Positions 1-8,311 of a stretch of DNA of 64,000 nt are shown here, in pieces. Source of the DNA: SZUA-309 sp050185825 (GTDB lineage Bacteria > Pseudomonadota > Gammaproteobacteria > Pseudomonadales > Azotimanducaceae). The notes under the pieces are model-generated. The model did not search any database. It was not told the DNA's origin and worked only from the letters and a program-made list of their open reading frames with translations. The stretch is taken from assembly GCA_050185825.1 (NCBI GenBank), contig JBFWZA010000001.1:372001-436000 (forward strand). The letters run 5' to 3'. Positions within the stretch are counted from its first letter, which is position 1. Every line of letters starts with the position of its first letter. Both the position numbers and the translations under genes were made by a program.

Positions 1-71
1 GGGAGGAGCTGATGGCGCTCAGCGACTTCGCCAGCCGCTGGGACGCCGCCCGGCGGCGCGACGATGAATGA
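1..71 (+). CDS. C-terminal end of an unidentified protein (partial)
   Basis: An open frame enters from the left edge and stops with TGA at 69-71. The visible tail is strongly charged and ends in Arg-Arg-Arg-Asp-Asp-Glu, with codons rich in G/C at third positions like the neighbouring genes. It converges on pdxH, with 12 bases between the stops. Too little is visible to name the protein; its reality rests on codon usage only. Confidence 0.45.
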   Translation, partial: EELMALSDFASRWDAARRRDDE

Positions 72-83
72 TCCGGCCGCGGC

Positions 84-749
84 TCAGGGCTGTAGCCGGT
101 CGATCCGCCAGCCGGCCGCCGTGCGCGTGTAGAGAAACCGGTCGTGCAGCCGGCCTTCCCGCCCCTGCCAGAACTCCATCGTCTGCGGCGTGAGCACGTA
201 ACCGCCCCAGTCCTCCGGCATCGGCACCTGGCCGTCCGGATACTGCCGGCGCAGCTCTGCGACGCGCGCCTCCAGCGTTTCCCGGTCGCTTACCGGCTGG
301 GACTGATCCGACGCCGCGGCGGAAAAACGGCTGTCCGCGGGACGGCTGGCGAAGTACGTCTCCGAGCGGGCGCGGTCGAGTCTGGCTACCGCACCCGAGA
401 TGCGGACCTGGTGACTGAACTCCCGCCAGTGGAAAACAAGCGATGCCACGGGGTTGGCCGCCAGGTCCCTGCCCTTCCGGCTGCCGTAGTCCGTGAACCA
501 GACGAAGCCGTCCGGGCCGTGCTCCTTGAGCAGCACGATGCGCACGGACGGTACGCCATCCGGCGTCGCCGTGGCCAGCGCCATGGCCGTGGCGTCGGTC
601 GCTCCCGAGGCGATGGCCTGATCCAGCCAGTCGCCGAACAGCTCCAGCGGATCCGCAGGCAACCGGTCCCGGGAGAGGATCCCTTCCCGGTATTCCCGTC
701 GGTGCCCGTGATGGTGGCCACGGCGCTGACCATCGCCCCGCTCAGTCAC
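84..749 (-). CDS. pdxH: pyridoxamine/pyridoxine 5'-phosphate oxidase
   Basis: FMN-dependent enzyme that oxidises pyridoxamine or pyridoxine phosphate to pyridoxal phosphate in the last step of cofactor salvage and synthesis; cytosolic dimer. The 221-residue product has the family start region (RREYREGIL, then LPADPLELF), FMN-binding segments (RIVLLKE, YGSRKG, HQVRISG) and the C-terminal signature EFWQGREGRLHDRFLY near residues 191-210. The GTG start at 749 gives a His/Arg-rich N-terminal tail of about 17 residues that is longer than in E. coli, so translation could begin slightly later. The gene stands alone, convergent with the partial gene at its end and preceded by an AT-rich promoter block. 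Confidence 0.95.
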   Translation of the reverse strand: MTERGDGQRRGHHHGHRREYREGILSRDRLPADPLELFGDWLDQAIASGATDATAMALATATPDGVPSVRIVLLKEHGPDGFVWFTDYGSRKGRDLAANPVASLVFHWREFSHQVRISGAVARLDRARSETYFASRPADSRFSAAASDQSQPVSDRETLEARVAELRRQYPDGQVPMPEDWGGYVLTPQTMEFWQGREGRLHDRFLYTRTAAGWRIDRLQP

Positions 750-774
750 GGATCACTCCCGCACAACCAGGTGT

Positions 775-809
775 ATATAAATCTTTTAAGACCTTTTAAA
801 GGGTTTTAA
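775..809 (-). promoter_or_regulatory. pdxH promoter region with three phased TTTTAA blocks
   Basis: The 64 bases between pdxH and the next gene hold a strikingly AT-rich segment. TTTTAA occurs at 784-789, 794-799 and 804-809, exactly 10 bases apart, so all three face the same side of the helix. On the minus strand they lie just upstream of a TATATA hexamer (780-775) that could be the -10 of the pdxH promoter. Phased A/T blocks in this position resemble UP elements or intrinsically bent DNA. The promoter assignment is inference. Confidence 0.45.
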
Positions 810-813
810 GGAT

Positions 814-1863
814 CTATTCTTCCGATCCCGCATCTCCCGATGCCGCTTCTTCCTCGAGCAGCCGCGCACCCCTCAGGATGCCGCCGAGCGCGTAGTTGCC
901 CTCGTGGCAGGCGTACTCGTACACCTGCTCGTCCGACGCCGGCCAGACGTACCGGCCGCCCCAGGGCGCTGCCCAGGCATCGTCCTCCACGGTGAACTCA
1001 TAGAGGAGGTTGCCGTCGGCCAGGCGCGAGAAACGCTCCACCACGTGCAGATTGGCGCCGGCGAGGAACAGGCCGTTCTCTTCCCGGAAGTTGGTGGTGT
1101 CCACCACCAGGGTATCGCCTTCCCAGCGGCCCACCGAGTCGCCCATCCAGCGACGCACCTCCGGCGGTGCGTGCTCGGCGTTCATGCGCACGACCCGGGC
1201 GTCGTGATTCATCTCGTTGAGGATCATCACGTGATCGTCGGTCTGCACGATGCGCTTCATGTTGTTGTACATCACGGGCAGCGCCGGCGGACCGGCCGTG
1301 CTGCCGAATCCCAGCAGGCAGCGCTCGGCGAGCGGGCGCAGCTCCGGATCATCGTAGGGCCCCACGGGCTGATCGAGCCACCAGGCCGTGCCGGTGTTCT
1401 CACGTCCCTCCCGCATCTTCATGGCCCGCGCCCTGCCCACCTCCGTCATCGGCGGCAGCTTGCCGTTCTCCGGGGTGGTGATGATGGACGTCGGATACCT
1501 GCCGTCGAGCAGGAAATTGCTCTCGCCGATGTCCACGTAGAAGGCGTTGTAGCCGCCCACGCCACCGGCGGCACCGGCAAACTCCGGCACGTAGATCTCC
1601 ACCCCGCCTTCCGGCGGCGCGCTGCGGTTCGGATCGCTGGGTGCGGCGTCCTTCGCCAGATTGTTGGCCCAGTATTCGGCGATGGCCTTGGCCTCTTCTG
1701 CCGTGATGCTGGGTTTTCCCTCGAACCGGTCCGGACGCTGCAGCGGCGTGAGCGTGGCCACGTTGTACGTTCCGGACAGGTCCGGACGCTCGGCCGCGCT
1801 CAGCACCGGCGCGGATACCAGGGTCACCAGCGGCAGGCCCAATAGGGTGAGCAGACGCTTCAT
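814..1863 (-). CDS. exported protein of unknown function
   Basis: 349-residue protein with a Sec-type signal peptide (basic MKR start, hydrophobic core, cleavage near residue 22-23 after VLSA). The mature part has conserved-looking segments (a VMILNEMNHDARVVRM stretch, then WMGDSVGRWEGDTLVVDTTNF) that recur in secreted proteins found in many copies in gammaproteobacteria and acidobacteria; no enzymatic role is known to me. The C-terminus is acidic and low complexity. It is divergent from the di-haem peroxidase gene with about 100 bases between the starts, so the two may share a control region. The location (periplasm or secreted) is inferred from the signal peptide. Confidence 0.85.
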   Translation of the reverse strand: MKRLLTLLGLPLVTLVSAPVLSAAERPDLSGTYNVATLTPLQRPDRFEGKPSITAEEAKAIAEYWANNLAKDAAPSDPNRSAPPEGGVEIYVPEFAGAAGGVGGYNAFYVDIGESNFLLDGRYPTSIITTPENGKLPPMTEVGRARAMKMREGRENTGTAWWLDQPVGPYDDPELRPLAERCLLGFGSTAGPPALPVMYNNMKRIVQTDDHVMILNEMNHDARVVRMNAEHAPPEVRRWMGDSVGRWEGDTLVVDTTNFREENGLFLAGANLHVVERFSRLADGNLLYEFTVEDDAWAAPWGGRYVWPASDEQVYEYACHEGNYALGGILRGARLLEEEAASGDAGSEE

Positions 1864-1965
1864 GTGCTCGCCTCCTTTCAGTCGGTTGCGGGCAAGGATA
1901 GAAGGCGCCTCCGGCGAAGTCGAGGCGACCGCTGCGCGGGTGGATTATCCCTTACACTGCCGCCC

Positions 1966-3138
1966 ATGCAATCGTTTTCGTTGCGCTGCCGGTCGAAGTG
2001 GCTGCTGCTCGCCGGGCTGATCACGACCTTGCCCGCTCTGCCTGCTGAAACGGATCGTCGTGTGCCAGGCGATCCGCTCGCCGAGCTCGGCCGTACCCTG
2101 TTCTTCGACACCCGACTCTCCGAGCCCGCCGGCCAGGCCTGCGCGACCTGCCACGATCCCTCCCGCGCCTTCAGCGATCCGCGCCCAACCGGGGCCGGCG
2201 GTGCGCTGTCCGTGGGCGCGGACGGCCGTTCGCTGGGGATGCGCAACGCACCCACACTCACCTACGTCGCCAGCGTCCCGCCCTTTCATCGGCAGGCCGA
2301 TGTCTACGTCGGCGGGCTGTTTCTCGACGGCCGGGCGCCGACCCTGCAGGCACAAGCGCTGCAGCCACTGCTCAACCCGCTGGAAATGGCCCTGCCCGAC
2401 GAGCAGACCCTCGTCCGCCGGGTGCTCGCAGACACCGCATACCGGGAGCACCTGTTGGCGCTGTTCGGCCCCGAGGCGCTCGCGGGCGATCGGCGGACCG
2501 TGGACGCCATCACCACGGCGATCGCCGCCTTCGAGCGCACCGAGGCCTTCAGCACCTTCGACTCCCGGTTCGACCGGGCGCTGGCAGGTGAGTACGTGAT
2601 GAACCGCGACGAGGCCATCGGTCAGGCCCTGTTTTTCTCGGACCTGAGCAACTGCAGCCAGTGCCACCTGAACGAGATCGGCCGGCTCTCGCCGCGGGAG
2701 ACTTTCACCAATCACGGCTACCACAACATCGGCGTCCCCGTGAACGCCGCCGCCTGGCAGGCCAACGGGGTCGGCGCCGATCATCGAGACCTCGGCCTCG
2801 GCGGCCGCAGCGAGCTCCCGGACGCGGCGGACCAGAGCGGCCGCTTCCGGGTTCCTACCCTGCGCAACGTGGCCGTCACGGCTCCCTACATGCACAACGG
2901 CGTGTTTGCGTCCCTGGAAGCGGCCGTGGCGTTCTACGGCAAGTACACGCTGAGCAACCGTCCGGCGCAGACCAATCCCGAAACCGGCGAGCCGTGGGCG
3001 CCGCCCGAGACAGGTGAGAACGTCGACCTCACGCAGCTGCGCGCCGGACAACCGCTGGATGCGCAGCGGGTAAGGCACCTGGTGGCGTTTCTGAAAACGC
3101 TGACGGATGCGCGTTACGAGCACCTGATCGTGGAGTGA
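1966..3138 (+). CDS. di-haem cytochrome c peroxidase / MauG family protein
   Basis: Periplasmic di-haem c protein of the bacterial cytochrome c peroxidase/MauG group, which reduces hydrogen peroxide or oxidises protein or organic substrates with electrons from small cytochromes. The 390-residue product has a signal peptide (about residues 1-27), a first haem site CATCH at 59-63 and a second CSQCH at 230-234, plus the family segments HGYHNIGVP, FRVPTLRNVA and APYMHNGVF that hold distal ligands. The frame is open upstream to 1864, but the ATG at 1966 is the only start that puts a signal peptide at the N-terminus. Divergent from the exported protein at 814-1863; whether peroxidase or MauG-like oxidase cannot be told from sequence. 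Confidence 0.92.
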   Translation: MQSFSLRCRSKWLLLAGLITTLPALPAETDRRVPGDPLAELGRTLFFDTRLSEPAGQACATCHDPSRAFSDPRPTGAGGALSVGADGRSLGMRNAPTLTYVASVPPFHRQADVYVGGLFLDGRAPTLQAQALQPLLNPLEMALPDEQTLVRRVLADTAYREHLLALFGPEALAGDRRTVDAITTAIAAFERTEAFSTFDSRFDRALAGEYVMNRDEAIGQALFFSDLSNCSQCHLNEIGRLSPRETFTNHGYHNIGVPVNAAAWQANGVGADHRDLGLGGRSELPDAADQSGRFRVPTLRNVAVTAPYMHNGVFASLEAAVAFYGKYTLSNRPAQTNPETGEPWAPPETGENVDLTQLRAGQPLDAQRVRHLVAFLKTLTDARYEHLIVE

Positions 3139-3163
3139 CCGGTCAATCCCTGGGTGAGCTGGG

Positions 3164-3685
3164 CTATCTGACCCGGCGAACCCGTGTGGCGCGGCCGCCA
3201 TCGGTGGAGAGCATGTAGCCCCCCAACGCGGTCCGTTCGATGACGACGGTCATTCCGGATTCGTAGCCGGCCCGACCGGGCTCCAGCTCCACCCAGATCT
3301 CGCCGTTAGAGAGTTGGAAGATCCTCTCGCCACGCGGCTGCTGTGCGAGATGCTCGATACGCGCCTGCACCGGTACGGGTGGCGGGACTGCTTCCGGAAT
3401 CGGCGGCGATTCCGACCGGCTGGCCGATGGCAGACCCGCGTCCGATGCGCTTCGGGCGTCTGGCTCGGCGTTGCTCTGATTCATGAGCCGGTCGGCGGCG
3501 GCGTCGAAACACGCCAGGCGTTCAGCGGTATCGATAACCGCCACACATGCCCGCACATCCTGCTCGAGACGAGATACCGACGGGAATGCTCCAGTCGCGA
3601 AGGCCAGCCCCGTGACGAGCAGCCAGGTTCCGCTTGAACGAATGCGGGCGCCCGAAGGCGCCCGCCGGTCGATCTGCGACGTCAC
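3164..3685 (-). CDS. small exported protein of unknown function, coupled to a TonB-dependent receptor
   Basis: 173 residues, GTG start. A hydrophobic segment near residues 20-35 could be a signal peptide or anchor. It is followed by a Cys-containing motif (ACVAVIDTAERLACFDAAAD) seen at the N-terminus of several short periplasmic proteobacterial proteins, then a Pro-rich linker, then a small beta-rich C-terminal domain (IFQLSNGEIWVELEPGRAGYESGMTVVIE) resembling an SH3-like barrel. The stop of the receptor gene is separated from this GTG by a single base, so translation is probably coupled and the protein made with the receptor. Function unknown. Confidence 0.75.
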   Translation of the reverse strand: MTSQIDRRAPSGARIRSSGTWLLVTGLAFATGAFPSVSRLEQDVRACVAVIDTAERLACFDAAADRLMNQSNAEPDARSASDAGLPSASRSESPPIPEAVPPPVPVQARIEHLAQQPRGERIFQLSNGEIWVELEPGRAGYESGMTVVIERTALGGYMLSTDGGRATRVRRVR

Positions 3686-3686
3686 G

Positions 3687-6600
3687 TCACAGGTTCATGG
3701 TGTAGCTCAGGTACCACATGGCACCGCGCGAGTCGTGCGTGAAGGGATCGAACTGACCGTCGAAATTGATTCTCGGCGGCTTGCGTCCGAAGATATTGTA
3801 GCCGCCGACGGAAATCCGGCTGCCTTCGGCCTGAATGCCGAAGGCGGGCAGCTCGAAGCTGTACTGCGCATCCACGGTCGTCCAGCTGTTGATGCGGCGG
3901 TCGAGCTGATCCTCGGTCTCCGCGATGGCGCCGGTCAGGCCGATGGAGAAGGCACGCACGCAGGAGCCCAGGCACACGTTCTGACCGTCGTTACCCGGAT
4001 CGTCGATGCTCTGGTTGTCCTCGTAGGCGTCGATGTAACGCACCAGCACGGATGCCGAGTGCCGGTCCTTCATCCAGTTGAAGCCCAGATTGACCTTCCA
4101 CTCCGGCATGGAACGCCCAATGGTGGTGCCGAAGTTGCGGCTGCCCACACCGTCGATCACCACGCCGTCAGCACGGGTGAGATCCCACTCCCGCGCCCAG
4201 CTGCCGGTCAGGGTCGTCTGCAGAATGCCCAGGCCACCAAGCTCCCAACGGTAGCCGACGGTGAAGTCCAGACCCGAGACGTCCAACTCCTGAGCGTTGG
4301 AGTACGTAGGCGATACGCGCAGCAGCTGCAGGTTGGCCGGGTCCCGGATCACCTGGTCCGGAATGCCGGTTCCCAGGGAGATCACCGTGCCGTCGGTCTG
4401 CACGCCACAGTTGGGGATGGCGTCGGTGTCCACATTGTTCAGACCCTGCGGACAACGCAGCGCGGTATCCTGCGCCACCAAGTCGGCCGGACCTTCCAAG
4501 GTGATCAGATCGTCGTAGTTGTAGTCGTAGTAGTCGAGGTCAACCGACAGCCCTTCGAGCAGTCCCTCCGTCGGAGCCCAGGACAGACCGATGTTCCAGG
4601 TCGTCGACTCCTCCGGCGTGAGCTCCGGATTGCCGTAGCCGATCTGAGGACGGAACGCCAGTCCGGCGCCGCTGAACGGGTCGGCGATGTTGATGAGCTG
4701 GGTCGACTGACCTTCGCGCTGGAGCAGCGAGCCTACCCGGAACGATGTGCCGCCGGACGCCCGCAGCGTCAGGCTGTCCGTCACGTTCCACATGGCCGTG
4801 ATCTTGGGATCGAAGGTGGTCTCGTCGTTCTCCTCGAAGTCCTCCATCCGCCCGGCGATCTGCAGCTCCAGACGGTCGGTCACGGGCACGGCGAACTCGA
4901 TGAATGCGGCCCAGACGTCCTCCTGCGCCTGGAAGTCCGCGGAGCCGTAGATGAACGAGTAGTTGTTGTTGTTCGAGTCACGATCCGCGTCGTAGAACAC
5001 CTCTTCGCGCCGGAACTGCGCGCCGATAGCGACCCCGAGCGCCCCCGCGGGCATATCCCAAAGATCGCCGGTTACGACCAGATCCGCCACGGTCAGCTTG
5101 TTCTCGGTGACGGAGCGGATTTCGCCCACCATCCAGTTGAGCAGTTCAGGCGTGTTGATCAGCGCGGGGTCGGTCTGAGGCTGTCCGTCCGGAGTGAAGT
5201 ATGCGCTGAAGAACGGATTCCAGTACTGACAGCCCCCCGCACCAGGCGTGCCGTTCACCAGATCGCAGTCCGGACCACCCATGCCGTTCAGGGCCTGCAG
5301 CATCTGCTGCTGCTTGGTGTCGGTGAGACGTCCCTGGGCGTCGCGCTCGCTGTAGGTGAACGAGCCGTCGAAGGTCCAGTTGTTGCCGAACGGGAGATCC
5401 CCGCGAAGGCCGACCACAGCACGATGCTGCCCGACGAACTGGCGGGCCTCGGTGTCCACCGGGCGTACCCTCGAGTTAGGGCCGTCGCTCGGGGTAAAGC
5501 CGAGCACCCGGCCGTAGAACGTGGTGGGGACCACGGGGATCGCCGACGGATCGCCGAGCAGCGCTTCGCTGCGGCGGGCAAAGTCGTTGATCAGGCCCGG
5601 ATTGTCCGCCGGAATCGTCGGAAACCGGACCAGCGGGTAGAGGGACTGTCCAGTGCTGAAATCCTGGTCGGAGTACCCGATCTCGACGTAGGTCTCCACG
5701 GTGTCGCTGATGTCATAGCGACCGTTGACCAGTGCCAGGAAACGGTTCTCCTGGCCGACCAGTTCGAACATCGGCGAAAAGTCATAGATACACGCGCCAA
5801 GACCGTCCAGGGCACCGGCCCAGGGCGTACCATCGGTAGGCGCCCGGAAGCTCTGCCTGTGAATGGATGCCGCCAGCTCGCAGTCGATATCACCGGCGAT
5901 AGGCGTAGGCGTGGTGGCCCCGATGGCAGCGCCACCGCCCACGAGGTAGGCGCCGGTCACGGCCGGGACCTGAGGCACGAACGTCGCCGGGTTGCCCAGG
6001 GTGGAAACGCCGGAACGGCCGTAGTCTTCCCAGCGGTCGTCGATCTTCAGCGCCTTGCGGTCCAGGTATTCGGCCGAAACCACGATGCTGCCGCGGTCGT
6101 TGTTCACGCCCCAGATACCGGCAAGCTGTACGTCGTCCTGCTTCCAGGTCTCCTCGTCGCTCATGTAACGCACCTGGAACTCGGCACCCTCGAAGTCGTC
6201 CCGGGTGATGAAGTTCACGACACCGGCGACGGCGTCGGAGCCGTACAGCGCGGAAGCGCCGTCCTTGACCACTTCCACCCGCTCGATGGCGATCGTGGGC
6301 GTCAGGATGGACGTGCTCACGTAGGCGTTACCGCCGGAGTCATTCCCACCTGGCACGCTGCGCCGGCCGTTCAGCAGCACCAGCGTCGAGCCGAGACCCA
6401 GGTTGCGCAGATTGATGTTGGTCTCGCCGCTGGAGTTGTCGCCCCCGCTGAACGAGTTGGTAGAGTTGGTGGAGCCCGTGTTGTACGTCATCCGGTTGAC
6501 GATGTCGGAGATCTCCTGCGCTCCGATGTTCTCGATGTCGGCGCGGGTGACGACAGACAGCGGCGACGGCGAGTCGGCCGTCGTCCGCCGGATGTAGGAG

Positions 6601-6722
6601 CCGGTGACGACAATTTCCTCGATAGCACCCTCCTCGGCAACGCTGGGTATGGCGCCGAGGCCGAGACACACAGACAAACCGGCCGCCGCAGCGGGCCGCC
6701 AGCGCATTCTACGTAGCTGCAT
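3687..6722 (-). CDS. TonB-dependent outer-membrane receptor (1)
   Basis: 1011-residue outer-membrane receptor that imports a ligand at the expense of TonB/ExbBD energy. It has a signal peptide (about 1-30), a TonB box-like region EEIVVTGSYIRR, a plug domain with the family segments LRNLGLGSTLVLLNGRR and IERVEVVKDGASALYGSDAVAGVVNFITR (about residues 90-170), and a long barrel. The chain ends YLSYTMNL, with the final hydrophobic residue typical of barrel insertion. A GGAGAGAGAG Shine-Dalgarno-like run precedes the ATG. Related in plug sequence to receptor 2 at 11269-14517. Ligand unknown. The next gene starts one base after its stop. Confidence 0.93.
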   Translation of the reverse strand: MQLRRMRWRPAAAAGLSVCLGLGAIPSVAEEGAIEEIVVTGSYIRRTTADSPSPLSVVTRADIENIGAQEISDIVNRMTYNTGSTNSTNSFSGGDNSSGETNINLRNLGLGSTLVLLNGRRSVPGGNDSGGNAYVSTSILTPTIAIERVEVVKDGASALYGSDAVAGVVNFITRDDFEGAEFQVRYMSDEETWKQDDVQLAGIWGVNNDRGSIVVSAEYLDRKALKIDDRWEDYGRSGVSTLGNPATFVPQVPAVTGAYLVGGGAAIGATTPTPIAGDIDCELAASIHRQSFRAPTDGTPWAGALDGLGACIYDFSPMFELVGQENRFLALVNGRYDISDTVETYVEIGYSDQDFSTGQSLYPLVRFPTIPADNPGLINDFARRSEALLGDPSAIPVVPTTFYGRVLGFTPSDGPNSRVRPVDTEARQFVGQHRAVVGLRGDLPFGNNWTFDGSFTYSERDAQGRLTDTKQQQMLQALNGMGGPDCDLVNGTPGAGGCQYWNPFFSAYFTPDGQPQTDPALINTPELLNWMVGEIRSVTENKLTVADLVVTGDLWDMPAGALGVAIGAQFRREEVFYDADRDSNNNNYSFIYGSADFQAQEDVWAAFIEFAVPVTDRLELQIAGRMEDFEENDETTFDPKITAMWNVTDSLTLRASGGTSFRVGSLLQREGQSTQLINIADPFSGAGLAFRPQIGYGNPELTPEESTTWNIGLSWAPTEGLLEGLSVDLDYYDYNYDDLITLEGPADLVAQDTALRCPQGLNNVDTDAIPNCGVQTDGTVISLGTGIPDQVIRDPANLQLLRVSPTYSNAQELDVSGLDFTVGYRWELGGLGILQTTLTGSWAREWDLTRADGVVIDGVGSRNFGTTIGRSMPEWKVNLGFNWMKDRHSASVLVRYIDAYEDNQSIDDPGNDGQNVCLGSCVRAFSIGLTGAIAETEDQLDRRINSWTTVDAQYSFELPAFGIQAEGSRISVGGYNIFGRKPPRINFDGQFDPFTHDSRGAMWYLSYTMNL

Positions 6723-7073
6723 GACACTCTCTCTCCATTTGTATTGAACAACCCTGACGCCCGGGCTCCTCTCTGCGGAACGCGTGACGTCTCATCTGGT
6801 CATCTGTTACCAGACACCAGCCCGACGGCCACCCCTAATGAACCGGTCGGGAAGTTGGAGACTATCACCGGGCAGGTTGAAAACAAGCGTTCGTCGAACG
6901 GTTCGCCGGAGACTCTGATTCAGATCAGATTTGCGGTGCAAAAAAAACCGGGGCTTGCGCACCGGCGAATGAACTCGATCATGCTCGGTTTTCCGACGTT
7001 CCCCTCGCAGGAATAAGGATTCGCCGGATTCATTGTGCATTGCGCAAACATCAGGGCGCCAAACGATGCCCGT
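6723..7073. other. 350-base intergenic region upstream of TonB-dependent receptor 1
   Basis: The stretch lies between the receptor start and the stop of the nitronate monooxygenase-like gene, both on the minus strand. Codon bias is not gene-like in any frame. It is less GC-rich than its surroundings and should contain the receptor promoter and the end of the upstream transcript. A run of eight A at 6940-6947 is the only conspicuous feature. I see no riboswitch-like structure or RNA gene. Confidence 0.5.
6940..6965 (-). terminator. weak candidate terminator of the nitronate monooxygenase-like gene
   Basis: On the minus strand a short GC hairpin (CCGG arms at 6965-6962 and 6951-6948) is followed directly by eight T. 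The stem is only about four perfect pairs, so this is a guess based on the T run and its place about 110 bases past the stop codon. Confidence 0.3.
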
Positions 7074-8159
7074 TCAGCCGTGCGCGGCGGTCTGCTCGAG
7101 CTCGTCTCGAAGCATCCCGATGAGCGTCGATGCCGGCAGGTTTCCAGCTCGAAGTCGCGCCCGGCCCGCACCGGCGCCTGCCCACATGACGCTGAAACGC
7201 GGATCACCGCGTGCACTGACGAGCTGCTTCACCGCGTCGTAGGTCAGCGGATAATCCGGCACCGTCATATGCAGAGCGCCCAGCGCCTCGAGCAGCGGCG
7301 TCACGAGACCCCGGGCCGGACGGCCGGAGATCAGATGGGTGAGTCGCGTTTCGCCGCCGGCCAGGAGCTGCTTTCTGTATTCAGGTCCGGCGAGGGACTC
7401 GGCACAGCCGATGAACGCCGTCCCGAGCTGCGCCGCCGAAGCACCGGCCTCCAAAGCCCGCCGCATATCCGCACCGCCCATCAGGCCGCCTGCAGCGATC
7501 ACCGGCACGTTCACCACGGCCGCCGTCGCCGCAACGAGGGCGAGCAATCCGTCCCTGCCCGCGGTGCGCGCGTCGGGCGCTCCGAGAAACGCGCCGCTGT
7601 GACCACCGGCGTCGTACCCCTGAACGACGATGGCGTCCACACCGCCAGCCTCCAGCAGCACGGCTTCCTCGACGCTGGATGCCGTCGCCATCACAAAGCA
7701 GTCAACGGACTTGAGTGCCGCCATCCGCTCCGGCGTCGCCGGCCCGAAGTGCAGGCTCACCACGGCGGGCCGCGCCTCGAGCAGTACTTCGAGCATGGCG
7801 TCGTCGTCGTTGAACGACCGGTAGATCTCCCGGAGCCCGGCAGGCGGTTGTGCGCCGGCCTGCGCGAAGAGCGGTGAGAGCGCAGTCAGGAACGCCGCCT
7901 CGACCTGCGCGTCGCGCCTCGGTGTCGGGTGGGTGAAGACGTTTGCGGCGATGGGCCGGCTCGTCAGCACGCGGGTGGCTTCGAGGGCGCTTCGGGCCGC
8001 ATCGGGTGCCAGGGACCCCAGCGCCACCGAGCCCAAGGCTCCGGCATTGCTCACCGCCGCCGCCATCTCCGGCGTCGAAACCCCGGCCATGGGCGCCTGG
8101 ATCAGCGGGATCTCGAGCCCGAGCCGCTCGCAGAACGTCGTTGGATAGGGGATCGGCAT
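7074..8159 (-). CDS. nitronate monooxygenase family (NMO/2-nitropropane dioxygenase-like) flavoprotein
   Basis: FMN-dependent TIM-barrel enzyme; relatives oxidise propionate-3-nitronate and other alkyl nitronates, and some are enoyl-ACP reductases (FabK). The 361 residues start with LEIPLIQAPMAGVSTPEMAAAVSNAG (phosphate/FMN loop region). They carry GYDAGGHSGAFLG near the middle, with the catalytic His position of class I NMOs, and AAGGLMGGADMRRALEAGASAAQLGTAFI (FMN phosphate binding) after it. Full length. It is divergent from isocitrate lyase with 152 bases between starts. The substrate is not determinable; detoxification of nitronates is the usual role. Confidence 0.9.
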   Translation of the reverse strand: MPIPYPTTFCERLGLEIPLIQAPMAGVSTPEMAAAVSNAGALGSVALGSLAPDAARSALEATRVLTSRPIAANVFTHPTPRRDAQVEAAFLTALSPLFAQAGAQPPAGLREIYRSFNDDDAMLEVLLEARPAVVSLHFGPATPERMAALKSVDCFVMATASSVEEAVLLEAGGVDAIVVQGYDAGGHSGAFLGAPDARTAGRDGLLALVAATAAVVNVPVIAAGGLMGGADMRRALEAGASAAQLGTAFIGCAESLAGPEYRKQLLAGGETRLTHLISGRPARGLVTPLLEALGALHMTVPDYPLTYDAVKQLVSARGDPRFSVMWAGAGAGRARLRAGNLPASTLIGMLRDELEQTAAHG

Positions 8160-8261
8160 GGGCCGAATCTGGCCGATTCACCGCCGGATTAACAGTTTCC
8201 TGATCGGAATGTATTAGTGTCCACCCATTCCAAACGCATTCGATTAGAGTGCGCCGCTCAC

Positions 8262-8281
8262 ACGCCCCCGCTCCGGGGCGT
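8262..8281 (+). other. hairpin in the isocitrate lyase leader
   Basis: Arms ACGCCCC (8262-8268) and GGGGCGT (8275-8281) form a perfect 7-base-pair stem with a 6-base loop, 31 bases before the aceA ATG. No T run follows, so it is not a terminator. It could stabilise or regulate the aceA message, or be chance in GC-rich DNA. Confidence 0.3.
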
Positions 8282-8311
8282 ACGCCAACCCACCCGACAC
8301 AGGACCCGAAC

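Noticed and set aside
3483..6716. A very long open frame (over 1000 codons) on the plus strand, opposite TonB-dependent receptor 1
   Set aside because: It is antisense to a receptor with clear domains, has no recognisable motif and is rich in His, Arg, Val and Gln, as expected for the complement of GC-rich coding DNA.
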